In this document: positions 1 through 5,619 of the stretch, in pieces
Layout: the number at the start of each line of letters is the position of its first letter
Numbering within the stretch: position 1 is the first letter of the stretch
Origin: a virus
Length of the DNA: 23,684 nt
Virus record (IMG/VR): IMGVR_UViG_3300049433_000140
Span: 1-23,684 of that record
Strand: one strand, 5' to 3'
The notes under the pieces: generated by a model
The model's database searches: none
Seen by the model: only the letters and a program-made list of their open reading frames with translations
What the model was told of the DNA's origin: nothing
Made by a program: the position numbers and the translations under genes

Positions 1-231
1 GGGTTGCAGAACCAGATCGCACCCCCGGTGGCGGATCTGGCGGCTGCCGCGCGGCAGATGGCGACCGATGTCACTCAGGCCCGCCGGGCTTCGTCCGTCC
101 TGCTCTGCACGATGAAGGACAACAACGAGATCATCGACTTCATCGTCAACCGGCACGCCTCCCTCGGTCCCGAGGGCTGGTGCGTCGGCTTCGAGCTCCG
201 CATGCACGTCGCTCTTCCGAGGAATACCTGA
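1..231 (+). CDS. C-terminal part of an unidentified structural-region protein (partial)
   Basis: The frame is open from the first base of the window and ends in a TGA that shares one base with the ATG of the next gene (TGATG). That overlap fits translational coupling inside a head-tail operon. The visible 76 residues include a helical, Ala-rich start and a later segment (IVNRHASLGPEGWCVGFELR) with no motif I recognise. A TTG at position 4 could start a 75-residue protein, but no Shine-Dalgarno can be judged at the window edge, so I treat it as the end of a longer gene. By position, just before a gp10-like protein, a head-tail connector or head completion protein is plausible. That is inference from gene order only. 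Confidence 0.55.
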   Translation, partial: GLQNQIAPPVADLAAAARQMATDVTQARRASSVLLCTMKDNNEIIDFIVNRHASLGPEGWCVGFELRMHVALPRNT

Positions 232-602
232 TGGCTGAATTCATAACGATCAACCCGACCGCCGCACAGCGTCTCGCCGTCACTTCGTCCATCCCGTACA
301 CGGCCCGGATCACAGAGCGCGTCGCCATGCACGCGCGCCTTCTCGCCCCCGGGTCGATGAAGCAGAAGATCCGCGCGGTGTCTCTGCCCGGTCCGTCCCC
401 GATCGGTCTCGTGATCTCCGACCACCCAGCGACGACCTACGTTCTGCACGGAACCAAGGCACACAAGATCTACCCGAAGAAGCCGGGCGGGGTGCTCGTC
501 TTCAATCAGCGCGGTGGGGGTTCGAAGATCTTTGCGCGGGTGGTCAACCACCCCGGAACCAAGGCGAACAATTTCCTCATGAAGGCACTCCGCTCCGTCT
601 GA
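231..602 (+). CDS. HK97 gp10-like head-tail (tail completion) protein
   Basis: 123 residues. The C-terminal half has the pattern of the HK97-gp10 / tail completion family: a Tyr-Pro-Lys-Lys segment, a short beta hairpin (GGVLVFNQRGG), then the characteristic VNHPGTKANNFL motif near residues 105-116 followed by a short helix to the C terminus. Proteins of this family sit at the head-tail interface and help join the finished tail to the capsid. The ATG at 231 overlaps the upstream stop by one base. An upstream in-frame GTG at 180 would add 17 Arg-rich residues that read like out-of-frame sequence of the preceding gene, so I reject it. A strong hairpin terminator follows 14 nt after the stop. 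The family call is from motif recognition, not a search. Confidence 0.75.
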   Translation: MAEFITINPTAAQRLAVTSSIPYTARITERVAMHARLLAPGSMKQKIRAVSLPGPSPIGLVISDHPATTYVLHGTKAHKIYPKKPGGVLVFNQRGGGSKIFARVVNHPGTKANNFLMKALRSV

Positions 603-615
603 GCCGGATAGGTAT

Positions 616-647
616 ACGGCGCTGTCCAACCGGACAGCGCCGTTTCG
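616..647 (+). terminator. Rho-independent terminator after the gp10-like gene
   Basis: A 12-bp perfect stem, ACGGCGCTGTCC (616-627) pairing with GGACAGCGCCGT (632-643), has a 4-nt AACC loop and is followed by TTTCGTT. It lies 14 nt downstream of the stop codon, so it should end or attenuate transcription of the head-tail operon before the tail chaperone genes. Confidence 0.85.
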
Positions 648-782
648 TTACTTCCAGGTAAAGATCAAGTTCTGACCTTGGCGAATCCCTATCTTTCGGG
701 GCGTGTGGAGTCGTCCACGCCCTGTTCAGTTCGTTGCGGAGACGGCAACCTCGCACGTTTCCTACTCTACGTATCAGTAACG

Positions 783-814
783 TTGACGATAGTTACGGAT
801 AGCTCTCGTATATT
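783..814 (+). promoter_or_regulatory. Candidate promoter for the tail operon
   Basis: TTGACG at 783-788 resembles a -35 box and TATATT at 809-814 a -10 box, inside the only A+T-rich pocket of the gap and just downstream of a terminator. The spacing is 20 nt, longer than the ideal 17-18; CGTATA at 807-812 would give 18. A short inverted repeat, GTAAC (777-781) and GTTAC (792-796), straddles the -35 box and could be an operator. This is pattern evidence only. Confidence 0.35.
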
Positions 815-880
815 TACTCGTTCGGTCGTATACCGGCAACCCGGAACGATCATGGAAATCTGCCGCGTAGCCTCCGGCTC

Positions 881-1300
881 ATGAAGGATTTCACACGCCC
901 ACATCTCCCGATCTCGTTCACGATCGATGACGACAAGTTCGACGCTGTGCCCGCGATCCCGGCTCAGACGCTCATGGACATGACCTCTGAGTTCGAGTCG
1001 ATGGACGACGACAACGCCGGAGAGTCGATCAAGGCCATGATGGCGGTCCTGGAGAAGTTCCTGATGCCCGCCTCCTTCCGCCGGTTTTCGGAGCGGATGG
1101 CCAGTCGTGAGGAGCCGATCGAGTTCCCACAGGTCAACGATGTGATCTTCTGGCTGCTGGAGCAGTACGGGATGCGCCCTACACAGCCGTCCTCCGCCTC
1201 TGCGGATGGGCAGCCCAGCCCGGATTCTGGCATGAGCTCGACGGGGAACACGCCGGACGTGGTGTCGATCTCCTCGCCCTCCCCGCTGCTCAGTTCCTGA
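881..1300 (+). CDS. Tail assembly chaperone, short form (G-like)
   Basis: 139 residues. The acidic N-terminal part (LPISFTIDDDKFDAVPAIPA) and the central helical stretch ending EFPQVNDVIFWLLEQYGMRP match the layout of siphovirus G-type tail chaperones. These bind the tape measure protein during tail assembly and are absent from mature virions. The Ser/Pro-rich low-complexity tail (about residues 99-139) is typical of the short product before the frameshift. The ATG at 881 lacks a clear Shine-Dalgarno but overlaps the stop of a ten-codon leader frame (ATGA). The gene lies upstream of the tape measure gene, the canonical order, though an HNH gene now separates them. Confidence 0.82.
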   Translation: MKDFTRPHLPISFTIDDDKFDAVPAIPAQTLMDMTSEFESMDDDNAGESIKAMMAVLEKFLMPASFRRFSERMASREEPIEFPQVNDVIFWLLEQYGMRPTQPSSASADGQPSPDSGMSSTGNTPDVVSISSPSPLLSS

Positions 1301-1533
1301 ACGTGATCTACCACGCCATGCTTCAGCGAGTCATGAGCGTCCCCGAGGGTGAAGATCCGAACGAGGCGCGCAAGAAGTTCGACAACGAGCTGGGTGTGGC
1401 CGGATGGGGCACCCCGGGTGCCCCGATGAAGGCGGAGTTCGACGAGCGCGACCCGGACGCCCCCTCCTGGTGGGTGGACGACGAAGACGCAAGCCAGACC
1501 TTCTTGAGCTCTATGGGGGTGGTGTTTCAATGA
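881..1533 (+). CDS. Tail assembly chaperone, frameshifted long form (G-T-like)
   Basis: This is the product expected from a -1 frameshift, reading 881-1246 and then 1246-1533, about 217 residues. The -1 frame past the shift reads EHAGRGVDLLALPAAQFLNV and on through IYHAMLQRVMSVPEGEDPN, which is proper protein sequence with no good start codon of its own; the first ATG-like starts fall inside this conserved stretch. The G/G-T arrangement is conserved across long-tailed phages even where sequence is not. The end is acidic and Trp-rich. The stop at 1531-1533 overlaps by 7 nt the 3' end of the convergent HNH gene. The shift point is a best guess, because the -1 frame is also open for a good distance upstream. 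Confidence 0.72.
1243..1249 (+). promoter_or_regulatory. Putative -1 slippery site GGGGAAC
   Basis: The zero-frame codons are GGG (1244-1246) and AAC. Slipping back one base lets the P-site tRNA re-pair with GGG (1243-1245), and the next codon becomes GAA. It lies 18 codons before the short form's stop and directly before the conserved -1-frame sequence. It is not a perfect X XXY YYZ heptamer, so efficiency is uncertain. Confidence 0.5.
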
Positions 1534-1988
1534 GTGAGGTGCCACAACCGGTTGCACCTGCGGCATCCCCTCTGACCATTCGGGTACCGGTAGACGTTCT
1601 CTGTGTCGTACGGGTGGCCGTTTCGGCAATGCGTGCGGAATCGGGCAAGCTCCCGGTTCCGCTCTGCGAGCGATCCTCGCAAGATGTTTACCTGATCGGT
1701 CACGGGATCTGTGTGCCAAGGGTTCCAGCAGGCGCGAATTCGGCAGAGATGATCCAATTTGAGGTTGCCCGGGATCTCCCCGATCAGCTCTCCATAGACG
1801 TAGCGGTGTGCCAGGATCTCTCGGCGACTTCCATCTGTTCGGCTACCGATCTTCAGTTTCGCGTAGCCGCCCGAATCCAGCGAACTGGCAGCCACCCAGC
1901 ACATCGGCATCAGACCAGGCACAGGGCAAGGCACTTCAGCGGACCTGAGCATCAGACGATCTATGGGATTTCTCGATCGGGGAGCCAT
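1527..1988 (-). CDS. HNH homing endonuclease, antisense insertion
   Basis: 153 residues from ATG 1988. The order is that of a phage HNH endonuclease: an N-terminal SLDSGGYAKLKIG module (residues 36-48), AHRYVYGELIG, then the catalytic core LKLDHLCRIRACWNPWHTDP with H80, N89 and H92, then VTDQVNILRG. A C-terminal zinc-knuckle-like CRNGH...GCRRCN follows. Such enzymes nick or cut DNA and spread as selfish genes. It lies between the chaperone and tape measure genes but on the opposite strand. It converges on the chaperone with a 7-nt overlap and diverges from the tape measure start by only 28 nt. No clear Shine-Dalgarno precedes the ATG; M14 is an alternative start. The gene's G+C content looks lower than its neighbours, consistent with acquisition. 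Confidence 0.88.
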   Translation of the reverse strand: MAPRSRNPIDRLMLRSAEVPCPVPGLMPMCWVAASSLDSGGYAKLKIGSRTDGSRREILAHRYVYGELIGEIPGNLKLDHLCRIRACWNPWHTDPVTDQVNILRGSLAERNRELARFRTHCRNGHPYDTENVYRYPNGQRGCRRCNRLWHLTH

Positions 1989-2016
1989 GATCCGATGATA
2001 GGGGGTTATCGGTCTA

Positions 2017-5000
2017 ATGGCTGAGGTCATCGGACGTGGGATGGTTGAGATCATCCCGGACTTCAAGAAGTTCGGGAAAGAGCTCGCTGCCTCCATGCGC
2101 ACGGCCCGATCCCAGCTCAACGGGACCAGCGCCGGTCTGCGCGCGTCGGCTGGGACGATCTTCAACTCCATGGCCAAGGTCGGGAAGGGCACTACCCTGC
2201 TCGGCGTCGGTGTCGGTATCGCGTCGGTGAAGATGGCGGGCGACTTCCAGGCGGAGACCGCCGTACTCCAGACGGCCGCCGGTGAGACGGCCAAGAACCT
2301 CGGCAAGGTACGCAAGGGCATCCTCTCGATCTCCGAGGGCACCGGTACCGGGATCAAAAACCTGACCGACGGCATGTACACGATCGAGAAAGCGGGCTTC
2401 CGGGGATCTAAGGGTCTGAAGGTACTGAAGGCGGCAGCTCAGGGCGCCAAGGAGGAAAACGCTAGCCTCGCCGACGTCACCAACGCGATGACCTCGGTCA
2501 TGGCCAGCTATCACCTCGGGGCGGGCAAGTCCGTCCGGGTGATGAACAGCCTCAAAACAGCGGCTGGCGAAGGCAAGATCACGATGGAAGAGTTTTCCGG
2601 CGCCCTGTCCACCGTGCTGCCGATCGCATCCGCCAACAAGATCTCCCTGGCCGAAGTCGGCGGTGCTGTCGCCTCCCTCACCCAGCACGGCACCTCAGCG
2701 CGCGAGGCTACCCAGGAGCTCGCCGCTACCATTCGGAACCTGGCCGCACCGAACAACGTGGCCTCCCGGGAGATGGCGCGTTTCGGCCTGTCCGCCGTGG
2801 ACGTCAGCCAGAAGCTCGGTAACCAGAAGGGCGGCCGGGGCCTCTCCGGAACGATCGACCTGCTGACCTCCACCATCCTGCACAAGATGGGGCCGAGTGG
2901 TCAGGTACTACTGTCCGCGTTTGAGGGCACCAAGCAGTCCGCTCAAGACGCTCAGATCATGCTCAGCAAGATGCCCCCCTCCCTCCGGGACATCGCCAAG
3001 GGCTACATGGACGGCAAGATCAGCCTGGAGGACTGGAACCAGAACATGAAGGGCGCGCCGGTCGCGCAGGCGCCGATGCTCCGCAACTTCAAGACACTGG
3101 TGGACCGGTCCCACGGCTTCAGCCGGGAGCTGAAAAGCGGCGGCCCATCGGTGAAGACGTACACCGACGCGCTCAAGAAGATGTCCGGCGGGGCCATCGG
3201 CCTGAACACGATTCTCCAGCTCTCCGGTGAGAGCACGAAGGCTTACCACGAGCGGATCAAGAAGGTCGGTGAGTCGTACAACAACGCGTCGAAAGACGTC
3301 GAAGGCTGGAAGGTCACTCAGGGGCTTTTCAACACCCAGCTCGCCCGGATGAAGCAGACGTTCCAGGTGCTGCTGATCGAACTAGGCACCAAGCTGATCC
3401 CCATTCTCCAGTCGATGTTCACCTGGCTGAACAAGAACCGCTGGGTGGTCTACGCGCTCGCCGGTGCGATCGCCGGAGTGCTCACCCTGTCCATGGTCGC
3501 GTTCGCCGCCAAGACCGCCGTGTCCGCCGGAAAGGTCGTCGTCTCGTTCGCCAAGATGGGCTCCTCCGCCGTGATGATGGGGGTCAACTTCACCCGAGGT
3601 CTGGCCAGTGCGTCGGCCGCCGCAAGCAGCTCCACAGGTGTCGCCGGATCGCTCGGAGGGGCGATCCGCAAGGGTCTGTCTCCGTCCACTTACGTACCAG
3701 CCCTCGCCGCACTGCGACGTACAGCAATCGTAACTTCGATCAACGTTAAATCTGGGCTGCGCTCGATCGGCACGGCTTCGACCAGTGCTTTCACCACGAT
3801 GCGGCTGCGCAGTGCGACTGCCATGACCAGCATCCGGACCGGTATCCGATCGGTCGGTACAGCCGCAAAGAGCATGGCTCTGACGATCAAGACAGCCGCC
3901 GTCTCCGCCGGAAGCTCCGCCTGGAGCGGGGTGACCCGGGGGATCAGCGCTGTGGGCGGCGCCATGAAGACGGCGGCCCTGGCCACCGGGAGCTTCGTCA
4001 AGGCGCAGACCCTCGCCGCAGCCGCCAACGCCCGTGCGGCGGTGCTCTGGACGGCGGCCAAGATCAAGACTCTGGCGCAGGCTGCCGCCACTGGGATCGC
4101 TACCGCCGCGCAGTGGCTCTGGAACCTGGCCATGGACGCCAACCCGATCACCCTGGTCATCATCGGGATCGCCGCACTGGTCGCCGCGATCGTCTGGGTG
4201 GCGACCAAGACGACTTGGTTCCAGACCGCCTGGAAGGCGAGTTGGGGTGCGATAAAAGATGCATTCTTCTTCGTTTTCAACTTCGTGAGGGACCACTGGA
4301 AACTGATCGTCCAGATTCTCGGCGGCCCGATAGGCATTGCGACGATCTTCATTCTCGACCACTGGCATCAGATCGTTTCCGGCTTCAATGCGGTGATCAT
4401 CTGGATCTCCAAGCACTGGGTGCTGATCGTCTCGATCATCACTGGGCCGATCGGGGCCGCTGTGCTGTACGTCGTCCGACACTGGCAGCAGATCATCGAC
4501 GGAGCCAAGTCGATGATGAGCAGCCTGGTCAACTGGTTTGGTGGCCTTCCCCGGCGCATCTCGAACGCGGTCGGCAACCTTGGCAGCCTGCTCTACAACA
4601 AGGGGCGGAACCTCCTAGACGGGCTGCTCAACGGTGTGTTCGCCGTCGCCTCCGGCCTCGGGGGATGGCTCTCGCGCAACGTGAAGAACCCCGTGACCAA
4701 CGCGTTCAGCAAGGCGGGAAACTGGCTGTACGGCAAGGGTAAGGACGTTCTCAACGGGTTCGTCGATGGTCTGAAGGCGCCGTGGAAGGCGCTCACCAAT
4801 TGGGTGAGCGGGATCGCCAAGTGGATCAAGGATCACAAGGGGCCCATCTCCCTGGACCGCAAGCTGCTACACCCGGCCGGTGTCGCCCTGATGAAGGGCC
4901 TGCTCGGGGGTCTCCAGTTCGGCTTCAAGGACGTCGGATCGTTCGTGTACAAGGCGGGTTCCAAGGTCTCCGACATCACCAGTTCCATCGCCAGCTCGAT

Positions 5001-5619
5001 CGCCGGGAGCATCGGCAACCTCTTCGGCATCGGCGGGGGAGGTGGGGGCGGGTCTGTCGGCAAGAGCGCGCAGTCGGCGATCAACTACGCCGCACAGCTC
5101 GTCTCGCAGCTCTGGCCGAACGACTTCGGTACCCAGATGCTCGCGTTGAAGAACCTGTGGATGGGGGAAAGCGGCTGGAACTACAAGGCCACCAACGCCT
5201 CTTCCGGCGCCTACGGCATCCCGCAGGCACTCCCCGCTTCCAAGATGTCGTCGGCCGGTGGGGACTGGCGGACCAACCCGGCCACCCAGATCAAATGGGG
5301 CCTGTCGTACATCAAGTCGCGGTATGGCAGTCCGTCAACTGCCTGGTCCGACTGGCAGAGCCGGTCCCCGCACTGGTACGACAACGGCGGCTGGCTGCCG
5401 CCCGGCCTGAGCCTCGCCATGAACGGCACCGGCAAGCCGGAGCGCATCCGCACCGCCGGACAGGAAGCAGCCCTGGGAGGCGGCGCGACGATCAATCTCA
5501 CGATCGTCAACAAGGGGGTCATCAGCAGCCCGCAGGACGCTGAGAACTTCATCGTGGCCGCGCTCGACAACATCGGCCGCCACAATCGGATTCCCCGGTC
5601 GTTCAAGGGCAACGGCTGA
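2017..5619 (+). CDS. Tail tape measure protein with transglycosylase-like domain
   Basis: 1200 residues, the longest gene here. The N-terminal ~450 residues are the TP901-type tape measure region (DFQAETAVLQTAAGE, conserved SxGTGTGIKNL, AGEGKITMEEFSGALSTVLP). Hydrophobic segments near residues 476-498, 710-732, 760-788 and 800-828 include two similar HW...GPIG...HW repeats. Near residues 1020-1130 lies a soluble lytic transglycosylase-like domain: MGESGWN with putative catalytic E1051, then SGAYGIPQALPASKM. The protein sets tail length (about 0.15 nm per residue in other phages, so roughly 170-180 nm) and is ejected ahead of DNA. The muralytic domain would open the peptidoglycan. ATG 2017 has AGGGGG at 2000-2005 upstream. 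The stop overlaps the next ATG (TGATG). Confidence 0.95.
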   Translation: MAEVIGRGMVEIIPDFKKFGKELAASMRTARSQLNGTSAGLRASAGTIFNSMAKVGKGTTLLGVGVGIASVKMAGDFQAETAVLQTAAGETAKNLGKVRKGILSISEGTGTGIKNLTDGMYTIEKAGFRGSKGLKVLKAAAQGAKEENASLADVTNAMTSVMASYHLGAGKSVRVMNSLKTAAGEGKITMEEFSGALSTVLPIASANKISLAEVGGAVASLTQHGTSAREATQELAATIRNLAAPNNVASREMARFGLSAVDVSQKLGNQKGGRGLSGTIDLLTSTILHKMGPSGQVLLSAFEGTKQSAQDAQIMLSKMPPSLRDIAKGYMDGKISLEDWNQNMKGAPVAQAPMLRNFKTLVDRSHGFSRELKSGGPSVKTYTDALKKMSGGAIGLNTILQLSGESTKAYHERIKKVGESYNNASKDVEGWKVTQGLFNTQLARMKQTFQVLLIELGTKLIPILQSMFTWLNKNRWVVYALAGAIAGVLTLSMVAFAAKTAVSAGKVVVSFAKMGSSAVMMGVNFTRGLASASAAASSSTGVAGSLGGAIRKGLSPSTYVPALAALRRTAIVTSINVKSGLRSIGTASTSAFTTMRLRSATAMTSIRTGIRSVGTAAKSMALTIKTAAVSAGSSAWSGVTRGISAVGGAMKTAALATGSFVKAQTLAAAANARAAVLWTAAKIKTLAQAAATGIATAAQWLWNLAMDANPITLVIIGIAALVAAIVWVATKTTWFQTAWKASWGAIKDAFFFVFNFVRDHWKLIVQILGGPIGIATIFILDHWHQIVSGFNAVIIWISKHWVLIVSIITGPIGAAVLYVVRHWQQIIDGAKSMMSSLVNWFGGLPRRISNAVGNLGSLLYNKGRNLLDGLLNGVFAVASGLGGWLSRNVKNPVTNAFSKAGNWLYGKGKDVLNGFVDGLKAPWKALTNWVSGIAKWIKDHKGPISLDRKLLHPAGVALMKGLLGGLQFGFKDVGSFVYKAGSKVSDITSSIASSIAGSIGNLFGIGGGGGGGSVGKSAQSAINYAAQLVSQLWPNDFGTQMLALKNLWMGESGWNYKATNASSGAYGIPQALPASKMSSAGGDWRTNPATQIKWGLSYIKSRYGSPSTAWSDWQSRSPHWYDNGGWLPPGLSLAMNGTGKPERIRTAGQEAALGGGATINLTIVNKGVISSPQDAENFIVAALDNIGRHNRIPRSFKGNG

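Larger units (their letters stand above)
603..880 (+). other. Gene-free gap between head-tail and tail genes
   Basis: 278 nt with no convincing gene. A TTG-initiated 68-codon frame (678-884) crosses it, but it has no Shine-Dalgarno and no protein-like pattern. The stretch holds the terminator at 616-647 and a second imperfect hairpin near 698-723 (GGGCGTG and GGA pairing with TCCACGCCC). It then becomes unusually A+T-rich from about 760 to 835. A ten-codon frame starting with ATG at 852 ends in ATGA overlapping the next gene's start, so it could act as a leader for translational coupling. In many siphoviruses the major tail protein gene sits between the head-tail genes and the chaperones. Here it is absent. 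Confidence 0.6.

Noticed and set aside
678-884. 68-codon TTG-initiated frame in the gene-free gap
   Set aside because: No Shine-Dalgarno, hairpin and promoter-like sequence inside, and no protein-like pattern. Only its last ten codons might matter as a leader.
1530-2024. Plus-strand frame continuing from ATG 1530
   Set aside because: It is the antisense of the HNH endonuclease, which has complete motifs on the minus strand.
3382-4482. 366-codon minus-strand frame inside the tape measure gene
   Set aside because: Its Arg/Gly/Asp-rich translation is typical of a shadow frame, and the sense strand clearly encodes the tape measure protein.
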